A stretch of 64,000 nt of DNA from DAIDKA01 sp035487155 (GCA_035487155.1 DATHMK010000081.1:65975-129974), one strand, 5' to 3'; shown: positions 26,311 to 34,660, counted from the stretch's first letter. The notes: generated by a model from the letters alone, not told the origin. Numbers and translations: made by a program.

Positions 26311-27732
26311 ATGAACGCCACACTCAAGCCCGCTGCGGGCTTTACTGACTTCAAGATCGCTGACCTGAATCTGGCCGGCTGGGGCCGGCGCGAAATCGCC
26401 ATTGCCGAAGTGGAGATGCCGGCGCTGATGGCCATCCGCAGGGAATACGCCGCCAGCCAGCCGCTCAGGGGCGCCCGCGTCACCGGCTCGCTGCACATGA
26501 CCATCCAAACGGCGGTGCTGATCGAGACCTTGAAGGCCCTGGGGGCCGAGGTGCGCTGGGCCTCGTGCAATATCTTCTCCACCCAGGACCATGCGGCCGC
26601 GGCCATTGCCGCCTCGGGCACACCGGTGTTCGCCGTCAAGGGCGAGTCGCTGGAGGACTACTGGGATTACACCCACCGCATCTTCGAGTTCGCCGACGGG
26701 CTGGGCCCCAACATGATCCTGGATGACGGCGGGGATGCGACGCTGCTCATGCACCTGGGCGTGCGGGCCGAAAAGGACGCCTCCCTGATCGCCAAGCCGG
26801 GCAGCGAGGAGGAAACCTTCCTCTACGCCGCCATCAAGAAGAAGCTGCAAAGCTCCCCGGGCTGGTACTCGCGCATGGCCAAGGAAATCCGCGGTGTCAC
26901 CGAGGAGACCACCACCGGCGTGCATCGCCTCTACCAGATGCACAAGGAAGGCCGCCTGATGTTCCCGGCCATCAACGTCAACGACTCGGTGACCAAGAGC
27001 AAGTTCGACAACCTCTACGGCTGCCGCGAATCCCTGGTGGATGGCATCAAGCGCGCCACCGATGTGATGGTCGCCGGCAAGATCGCGGTGGTGGCCGGCT
27101 ACGGGGATGTGGGCAAGGGCTCGGCCCAGGCGCTGCGGGCGCTGTCGGCCCAGGTGTGGGTGACCGAGATCGATCCGATCTGCGCACTGCAGGCCGCGAT
27201 GGAGGGCTTCCGCGTCGTGACCATGGACTACGCCTGCGACAAGGCCGACATCTTCGTGACCTGCACCGGCAATTTCCATGTCATCACCGGTGCGCACATG
27301 CAGCGCATGAAGAACAACGCCATCGTCTGCAACATCGGTCACTTCGACAACGAAATCGATGTCGCCTCGCTGGAGAAGCTCAAGTGGGAGGAGATCAAGC
27401 CGCAGGTGGATCACGTGATCTACCCGGACGGCAAGCGCATCATCCTGCTGGCCAAGGGCCGCCTGGTGAACCTGGGCTGCGGCACCGGCCATCCCTCCTA
27501 CGTCATGAGTTCCTCGTTCGCCAATCAGACCATCGCGCAGATCGAGCTGTACGCCAATGCCGCCAAGTACCCGGTCGGGGTCTACACCCTGCCCAAGCAC
27601 CTGGATGAGAAAGTGGCACGGCTGCAGCTCACCACGCTCAATGCCCAGCTGACCGAGCTGACCGCTGAGCAGGCGGCATATATCGGTGTTTCCGTCAAGG
27701 GTCCCTATAAGGCGGATCACTACCGCTACTGA
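26311..27732 (+). CDS. ahcY: Adenosylhomocysteinase
   Basis: A 473-residue S-adenosylhomocysteine hydrolase. Motifs are GARVTGSLHMTIQTAVLIETL, SCNIFSTQDHAAAAI, the NAD-binding VVAGYGDVGKGSA, FVTCTGNFHVIT, GHFDNEID and the C-terminal KADHYRY that completes the neighbouring NAD site. It splits SAH to adenosine and homocysteine. ATG 26311 has TGGAG at 26298-26302; a TTG six bases upstream is rejected. The SAH riboswitch directly precedes it, and adenosine kinase and metK are upstream, so the complete methyl cycle bar methionine synthesis is in one run. Confidence 0.97.
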   Translation: MNATLKPAAGFTDFKIADLNLAGWGRREIAIAEVEMPALMAIRREYAASQPLRGARVTGSLHMTIQTAVLIETLKALGAEVRWASCNIFSTQDHAAAAIAASGTPVFAVKGESLEDYWDYTHRIFEFADGLGPNMILDDGGDATLLMHLGVRAEKDASLIAKPGSEEETFLYAAIKKKLQSSPGWYSRMAKEIRGVTEETTTGVHRLYQMHKEGRLMFPAINVNDSVTKSKFDNLYGCRESLVDGIKRATDVMVAGKIAVVAGYGDVGKGSAQALRALSAQVWVTEIDPICALQAAMEGFRVVTMDYACDKADIFVTCTGNFHVITGAHMQRMKNNAIVCNIGHFDNEIDVASLEKLKWEEIKPQVDHVIYPDGKRIILLAKGRLVNLGCGTGHPSYVMSSSFANQTIAQIELYANAAKYPVGVYTLPKHLDEKVARLQLTTLNAQLTELTAEQAAYIGVSVKGPYKADHYRY

Positions 27733-27748
27733 GACCCTAAGCCCCATA

Positions 27749-27780
27749 ATCCCCCCCCGAGAACCGTCTCGGGGGGGGAT
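27749..27780 (+). promoter_or_regulatory. Perfect 13-bp hairpin enclosing the cstA ribosome-binding site
   Basis: ATCCCCCCCCGAG (27749-27761), loop AACCGT, CTCGGGGGGGGAT (27768-27780) is an exact inverted repeat. It ends one base before the cstA ATG. The G8 run of the right arm is the only Shine-Dalgarno-like sequence for cstA, so folding would hide it. No T-run follows, which argues against an ordinary terminator. It lies 17 bp after the ahcY stop. Confidence 0.75.
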
Positions 27781-27781
27781 C

Positions 27782-29842
27782 ATGCTCAAAGGCATTGTCG
27801 GCGTCATTCTGGCGATCATCGGGGCCTTTGCCATCGGTGGTATAGCGCTGCACCGTAACGAACCCATCAACGCACTGTGGCTGGTCACCGCCGGCGTGTG
27901 CGTCTATGTCATCGGCTACCGGTTCTACGCCGCCTGGATCACCGCCCGCGTCCTGACGGTGGATGCCACGCGGGCGACGCCGGCCGAGCGACTCAATGAC
28001 GGTCGCGACTTCGTGCCCACCCATCGCTGGATCGTCTTCGGCCATCATTTCGCGGCGATCGCAGGTCCCGGCCCGTTGGTGGGCCCGACCCTGGCGGCGC
28101 AGTTCGGATATCTGCCGGGCACGCTGTGGATCCTGTTCGGCTCGGTGCTCGGCGGGTGCGTCCAGGACATGACCATCCTGTTCATGTCCACGCGCCGCGA
28201 CGGACGCAGCCTCGGACAGATGGCGCGCGATGAACTCGGACCCTTCGGTGGCTTCGCCGCACTCGGCGGCACGCTCATGATCATGATCATCCTGATCGCA
28301 GTGCTGGCGCTCGTGGTCGTGAATGCGATGAAGGGCAGTCCCTGGGCGACCTTTTCGGTTTTCGCCACCATTCCGATCGCGCTCGCCATCGGACTGTACG
28401 TGCGCAACGTGCGCCCGGGCCGGGTGCTGGAAGCCTCCATCATCGGCATGGTGTTGCTGCTGCTGGGCGTCGCGGGCGGCGGCTGGATCGATCAGAGCGC
28501 GCCGCTGCGCGGGCTGTTCGACTACACCGGCCCGCAGCTGGCCGCCTTCGTGATCGCATACGGCTGGCTCGCGGCCATCATCCCGGTGTGGCTGCTGCTG
28601 GCGCCACGCGGCTATCTGTCGACCTTCCTGAAGCTCGGGGTGATTGCGCTGCTCGCCATCTCCATCATCGTCATCCATCCGGAGCTCAAGATGCCCGCGC
28701 TCACCCGGTTCACCGCCGGCAACGGGCCGATCTTCGCCGGCAAGGTCTTTCCCTTCGTGTTCATCACCATCGCCTGCGGCGCGGTGTCGGGCTTTCATGC
28801 CCTGATCTCCAGTGGCACGACACCCAAGCTCATCGGCAGCGAGGCCGATGTGCGCCTGGTCGGCTACGGCAGCATGGCGCTGGAGTCCTTTGTCGCGATC
28901 ATGGCGGTCATTGCCGCGACACTGCTGGATCCGGGCGTGTACTTTGCGATCAATACCGGAGCCGGCGTGGTGGGCGCGGACGCGCACACCGCGGTGGCGA
29001 CCATCTCCAGCTGGGGCTTCCCGGTGACGGCCGAACAGATGCAGCAGCTGGCCCACCGGATGGGTGAACGCACGCTCTTTGCCCGCACCGGCGGCGCGCC
29101 GTCCCTGGCGGTGGGCATGGCCAGCATCTTCAGTTCAACCTTCGGCAACACCCTGCTGGCGGCGTGGTATCACTTCGCGCTGATGTTCGAAGCGGTGTTC
29201 ATCCTCACCACCATCGATGCGGGCACACGGGTCGGACGCTTCATGCTGCAGGACTTCCTCGGACACTTCTGGAAGCCGCTGGGCCGCACTTCCTGGTATC
29301 CGTCGGTGCTGCTCACCAGCGCACTGATCGTGGCGGGCTGGGGCTACTTCCTGTATGTCGGTGTCATCGATCCCAATGGCGGCATCAATATCCTCTGGCC
29401 GCTGTTCGGCATCGCGAATCAGATGCTGGCGGCCATTGCCCTGAGCGTCGCGACCGGGATTCTCATCAAGAGCGGCAAGCTCAAGTACGCCTGGGTGACC
29501 GGCGGCCCGCTGGCCTGGCTTGCGATCGTGACGACGGTGGCGGCGTGGCAGAAAATCATGAGCCCGGATCCGGCGCTGGGCTTCTTTGCCGGGGCGGCGG
29601 ACCTGGCCGGCAAGCTCGCCAGCGGGGTGCTGCCGGCGGCGCGCGCGGCCGTGGCGCCGAAGCTCATCTTCAATCAACAGCTGGATGGCTGGCTGACGAT
29701 TCTCTTCACCGTGATCGTGTGGCTGGTGATCGCCGACATGCTGCGCGTGGCGTTGCGCGCCGCGCGCGGGCTGCCGACGCTGGCAAGTTCCGAGGCCCCG
29801 CACGTGGCGCGCCTGCCCGTTGTGGGCGGCAGCGGGTCATGA
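27782..29842 (+). CDS. cstA: Carbon starvation protein A family transporter
   Basis: A 686-residue, very hydrophobic polytopic inner-membrane protein of the CstA/BtsT family. Conserved segments are GHHFAAIAGPGPLVGPTLAAQFGYLPG, GGCVQDM, ACGAVSGFHALISSGTTPKL and FGIANQMLAAIAL. Family members import pyruvate or peptides under carbon limitation. ATG 27782 is the first ATG after the RBS hairpin. The next gene overlaps it by 4 bases and encodes the usual small CstA partner. Placement right after ahcY suggests read-through or post-transcriptional control by the hairpin. Confidence 0.93.
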   Translation: MLKGIVGVILAIIGAFAIGGIALHRNEPINALWLVTAGVCVYVIGYRFYAAWITARVLTVDATRATPAERLNDGRDFVPTHRWIVFGHHFAAIAGPGPLVGPTLAAQFGYLPGTLWILFGSVLGGCVQDMTILFMSTRRDGRSLGQMARDELGPFGGFAALGGTLMIMIILIAVLALVVVNAMKGSPWATFSVFATIPIALAIGLYVRNVRPGRVLEASIIGMVLLLLGVAGGGWIDQSAPLRGLFDYTGPQLAAFVIAYGWLAAIIPVWLLLAPRGYLSTFLKLGVIALLAISIIVIHPELKMPALTRFTAGNGPIFAGKVFPFVFITIACGAVSGFHALISSGTTPKLIGSEADVRLVGYGSMALESFVAIMAVIAATLLDPGVYFAINTGAGVVGADAHTAVATISSWGFPVTAEQMQQLAHRMGERTLFARTGGAPSLAVGMASIFSSTFGNTLLAAWYHFALMFEAVFILTTIDAGTRVGRFMLQDFLGHFWKPLGRTSWYPSVLLTSALIVAGWGYFLYVGVIDPNGGINILWPLFGIANQMLAAIALSVATGILIKSGKLKYAWVTGGPLAWLAIVTTVAAWQKIMSPDPALGFFAGAADLAGKLASGVLPAARAAVAPKLIFNQQLDGWLTILFTVIVWLVIADMLRVALRAARGLPTLASSEAPHVARLPVVGGSGS

Positions 29843-30039
29843 GGGCTGCCGCCACCGGGGTCGCGGCTGTCTGGCGTGCCTGCTGGCGCGCGCTGCGGGC
29901 GCTCTCGGGTGATGACGCCTACGATCGCTACCGGATGCATCACCTGGCGGCCCATCCGCAACAGCCACCGCTGTCGCGCAAGGCGTTTTACGTTGACGAG
30001 CAGCGGCGCAAGTGGGGTACTATTAACCGCTGCTGCTAG
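29839..30039 (+). CDS. YbdD/YjiX-family small protein (CstA partner)
   Basis: A 66-residue protein of the DUF466 (YbdD/YjiX) family. It shows a GDDAYDRY core, the PLSRKAFYVDEQRRKWG segment and the typical double-cysteine C-terminus NRCC. In E. coli ybdD follows cstA and yjiX follows btsT, and the pair is needed for transport. ATG 29839 overlaps the cstA stop (ATGA). Other, longer in-frame starts are inside cstA and are not used. Confidence 0.88.
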   Translation: MRAAATGVAAVWRACWRALRALSGDDAYDRYRMHHLAAHPQQPPLSRKAFYVDEQRRKWGTINRCC

Positions 30040-30055
30040 TGCGGAAGATGAGGTC

Positions 30056-30697
30056 ATGACGGATTTGACGGCTCACGGTTCTGCAGAATTTGGCCCCGAC
30101 ACCGGGGAAGTGGATGACGCCCGACGCAAGTTCCTGCTGCGCGCCACGGTTGGCATGGGGGCCGTCGGCGTGGCGTTTACGGCGACCCCGTTCATCGAAT
30201 CCTGGCTGCCCTCGGAGCGCGCACGCGCCCTGGGCGGACCCACCGAAGTGGACATGTCCAAGATCGATGCCGGGCAGATGATCATCACCATCTGGCGCCG
30301 CCAACCGATGTACGTGATACACCGCACGCCGGCGATGATGGCGCTGCTGGGCAATCACGACGATCAGCTCAAGGACGCCAAGTCGGAGGACTCCGACCAG
30401 CCGGCCTACTGCAAGAATCCCATCCGTTCGCGCAATGCCGAGTACCTGGTGCTCAGGGGCATCTGCACCCATCTGGGGTGCCTGCCCAAGCAGCGCTTCG
30501 AGGCCGGGGATGCGCAGCTGGGTGCGACCTGGCCGGGCGGCTGGCTGTGTCCCTGCCATGGCTCGCGTTTCGACATGGCCGGACGGGTATTCGACGGCTC
30601 GCCGGCCTCGGTCAACCTGGTCATTCCGCCATATTCCTATCCCAGCCCCACGCGCCTGGTCATTGGCGAGGATGAGACCTCGGGGGCCGCCGCCTAA
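30056..30697 (+). CDS. petA: Rieske iron-sulfur subunit of cytochrome bc1 complex
   Basis: A 213-residue ubiquinol-cytochrome c reductase Rieske protein. The N-terminus has a twin-arginine signal-anchor (RRKFLLRATVGMGAVGVAF). The cluster-binding loops CTHLGC and CPCHGS are intact, and the C-terminus ends in the usual beta-sheet segment. It transfers electrons from quinol to cytochrome c1 at the inner membrane. The expected petB (cytochrome b) and petC (c1) genes do not follow; the convergent asd gene overlaps its 3' end by 4 bp. Confidence 0.93.
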   Translation: MTDLTAHGSAEFGPDTGEVDDARRKFLLRATVGMGAVGVAFTATPFIESWLPSERARALGGPTEVDMSKIDAGQMIITIWRRQPMYVIHRTPAMMALLGNHDDQLKDAKSEDSDQPAYCKNPIRSRNAEYLVLRGICTHLGCLPKQRFEAGDAQLGATWPGGWLCPCHGSRFDMAGRVFDGSPASVNLVIPPYSYPSPTRLVIGEDETSGAAA

Positions 30698-31773
30698 CGG
30701 GCCGCACAGCGCAGCGGCAGCCACGCTTCGGCGATCTGCACGGCATTGAGCGCCGCGCCCTTGAGCAGCTGATCGCCCGCGCAGAACAGGGCGATGGAAC
30801 GCCCCGACGGATCGCTCAGGTCCTGCCGGATACGACCCACCAGCACCGCATCCTGGCCCGAGGCATCCTTGGGCATGGGGAAGTAGTTCTTCGCCGGATC
30901 ATCCACCAGCTTCACGCCCGGGGCGTGCTGCAGCCACGCGCGCACCTGCTCGGGGCTGATGGGGCGCTCGCACTCGAAGGTCACCGCGATGCTGTGCGCG
31001 CGCAGCACCGGAACGCGCACGCAGGTGGCGCTGATGCGCAGCTGCGGTTCGCCAAAGATCTTGCGCGTCTCCTGAATGACCTTGGTCTCCTCGCCGTTGT
31101 AGCCGGTCGCCAGATCCACATCGCTGTTGTGGCTGAAGACATTGAAGGCGTAGGGATGCGGCATGATCTTCTGCTGGAACGGCCGCCCCTCCAGATGGGC
31201 ACGCGTGGCGGCGAGCAATTCCTCCATCGCGGCCGCGCCGGCGCCGGAGGCCGCCTGGTAGGTGCTGATGATCAGCCGCCGGATGGGGTTGTGCTGATGG
31301 ATGGGCCACAGTGGCACGATGGAAATGATCGCTGAGCAGTTGGGATTGGCGATCACCCCGTGGTGCTCGGCGATCGCCTGGGGGTTGATCTCCGGCACCA
31401 CCAGCGGCACCTGGGCATCCATGCGGAAGGCCGAGGAGTTGTCGATGACCAGGGCGCCGGCGCGCACGGCCAGCGGTGCGAAGCGCTTGGAGATGCCCGC
31501 GCCGGCGGAAAACAGCGCGATGTCCACGCCCGTGAAACTGGCTTCGGTGAGCTCCTGGATGGCCAGGTCCTGACCGCGGAACCGCTGGGTCTTGCCTACC
31601 GAACGCGCCGAGGCCAGCAGGCGCAGTTCTGCGACCGGGAAGTTACGCTGTTCCAGGCAACGGGCCATCTCCGCACCCACCGCGCCGGTGGCGCCCACCA
31701 CGGCCACGACGAAGGAGGGGGCGGCGGCCTGCGTGGCACCGAACTGTTCAGACTGATTCGCTGGGGAGGGCAT
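30694..31773 (-). CDS. asd: Aspartate-semialdehyde dehydrogenase
   Basis: A 359-residue ASADH: VAVVGATGAVGAEM nucleotide motif, catalytic Cys in ANPNCSAI, STYQAASGAG, and the active-site HxxxV-type segment RISATCVRVPVLRAHS. It converts aspartyl phosphate to aspartate semialdehyde for Lys, Thr and Met synthesis, linking it loosely to the methyl cycle genes nearby. The N-terminal about 20 residues are an unusual Gln/Ala-rich extension. A terminator-like hairpin lies 18 bp upstream of its ATG. GGAGA precedes the start. Confidence 0.95.
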   Translation of the reverse strand: MPSPANQSEQFGATQAAAPSFVVAVVGATGAVGAEMARCLEQRNFPVAELRLLASARSVGKTQRFRGQDLAIQELTEASFTGVDIALFSAGAGISKRFAPLAVRAGALVIDNSSAFRMDAQVPLVVPEINPQAIAEHHGVIANPNCSAIISIVPLWPIHQHNPIRRLIISTYQAASGAGAAAMEELLAATRAHLEGRPFQQKIMPHPYAFNVFSHNSDVDLATGYNGEETKVIQETRKIFGEPQLRISATCVRVPVLRAHSIAVTFECERPISPEQVRAWLQHAPGVKLVDDPAKNYFPMPKDASGQDAVLVGRIRQDLSDPSGRSIALFCAGDQLLKGAALNAVQIAEAWLPLRCAAR

Positions 31774-31790
31774 GAAAGGTCTCCGGAAAT

Positions 31791-31819
31791 GAAAAGGCCC
31801 CGTCGCTAGGGCGGGGCCT
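31791..31819 (-). terminator. Intrinsic terminator-like hairpin in the asd leader
   Basis: On the minus strand AGGCCCCG (31819-31812), a 9-nt loop and CGGGGCCT (31802-31795) form an 8-bp stem followed by TTTC. It lies between the small zinc-ribbon gene and asd. It can end transcription from upstream or act as an attenuator for asd; nothing in the sequence separates these. Confidence 0.6.
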
Positions 31820-31849
31820 GTGAGGAGGTCGTGGGCAAAAAGCTTCCGA

Positions 31850-31915
31850 CTACCCGCAGCACCCCGCGCTGGGCGCTTTGAGCAGCTTGGTCGGCGTGTG
31901 GGTGTTCAGAAGCAT
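31850..31915 (-). CDS. Possible 21-residue Cys-Cys-terminated peptide
   Basis: A tiny open frame encodes 21 residues ending in PSAGCCG before TAG. Its ATG begins two bases after the zinc-ribbon stop codon, so translation could continue from that gene. No clear ribosome site of its own is visible. It could be a leader peptide, a tail of a larger ancestral gene, or chance. I do not recognise it. Confidence 0.25.
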   Translation of the reverse strand: MLLNTHTPTKLLKAPSAGCCG

Positions 31916-31916
31916 G

Positions 31917-32141
31917 TCAGGCGCTGGTGCGTATGGTCACGCCCGGCTCCGCCGCGAGACGCGCGCGATTGCGACGCAGGCGCGGCGTATTGTCCGCCAG
32001 CTTGCGAATGCTGGTGCCGCTGGGCGGCGAAACGATCAGCTGGAACGAAATGGCGGTGCTGCCACAGGCCGGACAGCGATTGGCCCATGAGGGACATTCG
32101 CGTTCACATGCGCCACAAACTCTTGCGTGCTGGATTGCCAT
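31917..32141 (-). CDS. Small zinc-ribbon protein, unknown function
   Basis: A 74-residue protein. The N-terminal third has two CxxC knuckles (VCGACE and RCPACGS) with a PSWANRCPACG pattern like zinc-ribbon proteins, followed by a basic Arg-rich tail (RLRRNRARL). ATG 32141 has ACGGAGA about 8 bases upstream, which makes the start credible. An in-frame upstream ATG at 32243 lacks this. It may bind zinc and nucleic acid; the function is unknown. It lies upstream of asd on the same strand. Confidence 0.55.
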   Translation of the reverse strand: MAIQHARVCGACERECPSWANRCPACGSTAISFQLIVSPPSGTSIRKLADNTPRLRRNRARLAAEPGVTIRTSA

Positions 32142-32272
32142 TGCCGGAATCTCCGTACGGTCCCGCGATCCTGAGGGCGTACCTGGACGCTCAGGGGGCG
32201 CAAGTGTAGCGGATCGGATCGCCAGCGACGAGCCTTGGCGCAAGCCTTGGGGGGAGTCTCTTCAAAATCGCA

Positions 32273-33082
32273 CTATTTTGGGGCGGGATCGAAGCCGTAC
32301 TTGGCAAAAATGGCCTGGGCCGCGGGTGAGAACAGGAATTTGACGAAATCTGCCGCGCCCTTACCACCGTGGGCCGTCGTTGCCACCGGATAAACGATAG
32401 GGTCATGGGAGCTGGCCGGGAACTGCGCCACGATCCGCACCTTTTTCTCAACCAGGGCGTCGGTGCGATACACGATGCCCAGCGGTGCCTCGCCACGGGC
32501 CACCAGGGCCAGCGCCGCGCGCACATTGTCGGCGGGGGCGATCCTGTCCTGAACCTCGCTCCAGACCCCGAGGTTGGTCAGCGCGATCTTGGCGTACTTG
32601 CCCACCGGAACGGCATCCGGATTGCCGGTCGCCAGACGCCCGGTGCCCAGCAGTTTGCCCAAGGCAAAGTGCGGTTTGATCCGGATGCTCACCGTGCTGT
32701 CGGCCGGACTGATGAGCACCAGGCGATTGCCCAGCACATTGCGGCGGCTGGCGGTGTCGATGAGGTTGCGGGTCTGCAAATAATCCATCCAGTCCGTGTC
32801 GGCGGACATGAAGACATCCGCCGGCGCGCCCGCCTCGATCTGCCGGGCGAGCGCCGAGCTTGCCGCGTAGGAGAGTTTCACGCCCCGATGGCTGGCGGCG
32901 GTGAATGCCGGGCCGATCTCATTGAAGGCGTCGGTGAGCGAGGAGGCCGCCAGCACCACCAGATCAGGGGACCCCGCGGCTGATGCTGTCTGCGCCGTGC
33001 CGAGGCCCGAACGCGCGACCAGCACGCCCAGCAGCAGCAGGGACAGCAGGGCCCGACGGGTCGTTGGCAGCAGGTTGCTCAT
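32273..33082 (-). CDS. modA: Molybdate ABC transporter substrate-binding protein ModA
   Basis: A 269-residue periplasmic protein. A signal peptide (LLSLLLLGVLVARSGLGTAQTASA) is followed by the ModA fold: LVVLAASSLTDAFNEIGPAF, YAASSALARQIEAGAPADVF, SADTDWMDYL and the PLGIVYRTDA hinge. It captures molybdate or tungstate. It is separated from modBC by modE on the opposite strand, which is unusual for a mod operon. The modA/modE divergent gap holds a ModE-like operator. Confidence 0.94.
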   Translation of the reverse strand: MSNLLPTTRRALLSLLLLGVLVARSGLGTAQTASAAGSPDLVVLAASSLTDAFNEIGPAFTAASHRGVKLSYAASSALARQIEAGAPADVFMSADTDWMDYLQTRNLIDTASRRNVLGNRLVLISPADSTVSIRIKPHFALGKLLGTGRLATGNPDAVPVGKYAKIALTNLGVWSEVQDRIAPADNVRAALALVARGEAPLGIVYRTDALVEKKVRIVAQFPASSHDPIVYPVATTAHGGKGAADFVKFLFSPAAQAIFAKYGFDPAPK

Positions 33083-33100
33083 GATCGGTACCGCGGTGTG

Positions 33101-33126
33101 CGCTATAGCGCCTGGAACATAACGAT
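33101..33126. promoter_or_regulatory. Candidate ModE-like operator between modA and modE
   Basis: CGCTAT (33101-33106) and ATAACG (33119-33124, continuing AT) form an imperfect inverted repeat with 12 bases between arms. This resembles the CG(T/C)TAT...ATAACG operator of E. coli modA as I recall it. A GCGCTATAGCGC palindrome overlaps the left arm. It lies in the 89-bp divergent gap. Confidence 0.45.
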
Positions 33127-33171
33127 AGGGTACCGGTACGGGTGGCGCAAGCCGCGAGCTACAATGAGGCC

Positions 33172-33612
33172 ATGAACACTTCCGCCGCGACCGTTGCTGT
33201 CCGCCTGCGCATTGATATCGGTGCGGACTGTTCCATCGGACCGGGCAAGATCGCGCTTCTGGAACAGATCGAGCGCAGCGGCTCCCTGTCCGAGGCCGCG
33301 CGGGTGCTGAAGATGAGCTACCGGCGCGCCTGGCTGCTGCTGGAGGATCTGAACCGGACGCTGGGTCAGCCGGTCACGACGGCCAGTGTGGGCGGTGCAG
33401 GCGGTGGCGGCGCCCACATCACGCCCTTCGGCCGACATGTCGCGGCGGCATTTCGCGACATCGAAACCGCCACGGTCAGCACCGCCACCCAGCGCCTGGA
33501 GTGGCTGCTGCAGTCCGGCGTGCCGCCGGCATCGGTGCCGGTGGCGCCGCGACGGGCCGTGACCCGCTCGCTCAGCGCGAAAAAACGTGGCCGCGCAGCG
33601 AAACAGCCTTGA
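33172..33612 (+). CDS. modE: ModE-like winged-helix regulator (DNA-binding domain only)
   Basis: A 146-residue protein matching the N-terminal ModE winged helix: IGPGKIALLEQIERSGSLSEAARVLKMSYRRAWLLLEDLN, then GGGGAHITPFG. The C-terminal Mop/TOBE molybdate-binding domains of full ModE are absent, so metal sensing must come from elsewhere or the protein acts differently. A basic tail ends the protein. It is divergent from modA and overlaps the 3' end of modC by 41 bp on the opposite strand. Confidence 0.88.
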   Translation: MNTSAATVAVRLRIDIGADCSIGPGKIALLEQIERSGSLSEAARVLKMSYRRAWLLLEDLNRTLGQPVTTASVGGAGGGGAHITPFGRHVAAAFRDIETATVSTATQRLEWLLQSGVPPASVPVAPRRAVTRSLSAKKRGRAAKQP

Positions 33613-34660
33613 CCAGAACCCAGGCGGCCTGACCCACCGCCAGCGCCAGGGCGCTGCGCGCATCCTCGGTGACCCGCACCATGAGCGTGACGTTGCCGAT
33701 GTCGGTGAACACCAGCCAGGCGCGCTCGCCATCCGGTTCCAGTCGCATGATGGTGCCCGCCAGGGAATTGCGCACGCTCAACCCCACCGGCGGCGTCACG
33801 GCCAGGATCAGATCGCGGGCCAGTAACTGCACGCGCACCCGTTGACCGGGGCGCAGTTGCCCGGCCTCCACCTGCAACAGCCCGCTGCCCACGCGGATCC
33901 GCGCCAGGCCTGCAGCCTCATCGAGCTGCTCGGTCAGACCCTCCACCACCGCCCCCAGGGACTCGCTGCCGACGATGTCCCGCACCGCCGCGGACTGACT
34001 CATGGCCATGACATCGCCGTGACCGGCAACGGCACCGTCCTTAAGCACCACCATCTCACCGGCCAGTCGCATCACTTCTTCAAACTGATGGCTGACGAAC
34101 ACCATGGGCAGGTTCAAGCGGTCGCGCAGGTGCTCGAGGTAGGGCAGCAGCTCCCCGCGCCGCGCCACATCGATCGCGGCCAGCGGCTCATCCAGCAGCA
34201 GCAGGCGCGGCTGCGCCAGCAAGGCGCGGCCGATGGCCACGCGCTGCCGTTCCCCACCGGAAAGCCCCGCGGGGCGCCGCGCCAGGAGCGACGCCAGGCC
34301 CAGCAGTTCCACCACATCGTCGAAGCTCTGCCGGGGCGCCCGGCCGCGCGCGCGTCGCGCCCCATAGCGCAGGTTGTCGCGCACTCTGAGGTGCGGGAAC
34401 AGCCGCGCATCCTGGAACACATAGCCGATGCCCCGTTGCTCGGCCGGCACGTCGATGCCCTGCGCGGCATCGAACAGCACCGTGTCATCGATGCGGATAT
34501 GGCCGCGATCCGGCCGCAGCAGCCCGGCGATCATGTGCACCGTGGTGGTCTTGCCGCAGCCGGAGCGGCCGAACAGTGCCGTGATACCAGGGGTTGCGCT
34601 GCGGAAGCTCAGCTGGGCGCTGAAGGCGCCGCGCTGCTTGGCGACATCGACCTCAAGCAT
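33572..34660 (-). CDS. modC: Molybdate ABC transporter ATP-binding protein ModC
   Basis: A 362-residue ABC ATPase: Walker A GRSGCGKTT, Q-loop GYVFQDARLFPH, signature LSGGERQR, Walker B LLLLDEPLAAID and the switch His in VSHQ. A C-terminal TOBE/Mop-type domain follows (RNSLAGTIMRLEPDG). It drives molybdate import. ATG 34660 overlaps the modB stop by 8 bp, so the genes are coupled; a longer frame from 34774 lies inside modB and is rejected. Confidence 0.95.
   Translation of the reverse strand: MLEVDVAKQRGAFSAQLSFRSATPGITALFGRSGCGKTTTVHMIAGLLRPDRGHIRIDDTVLFDAAQGIDVPAEQRGIGYVFQDARLFPHLRVRDNLRYGARRARGRAPRQSFDDVVELLGLASLLARRPAGLSGGERQRVAIGRALLAQPRLLLLDEPLAAIDVARRGELLPYLEHLRDRLNLPMVFVSHQFEEVMRLAGEMVVLKDGAVAGHGDVMAMSQSAAVRDIVGSESLGAVVEGLTEQLDEAAGLARIRVGSGLLQVEAGQLRPGQRVRVQLLARDLILAVTPPVGLSVRNSLAGTIMRLEPDGERAWLVFTDIGNVTLMVRVTEDARSALALAVGQAAWVLVKAVSLRGHVFSR

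Noticed and set aside
27749..27780. Hairpin read as an ordinary intrinsic terminator of ahcY.
   Set aside because: No T-run follows and the right arm is the cstA ribosome site; it may still have some terminating effect.
26293..27888. 531-codon open frame antisense to ahcY.
   Set aside because: It covers the SAH riboswitch target gene, whose motifs are intact, and shows only His/Gly/Asp-rich low-quality translation.
27737..29056. 439-codon antisense frame within cstA.
   Set aside because: A shadow of the transporter gene; no domain and heavily charged composition.
31850..31915. Cys-Cys mini-peptide as a ribosomally made natural-product precursor.
   Set aside because: No maturation enzyme (radical SAM, YcaO or similar) is near, and its own ribosome site is absent.
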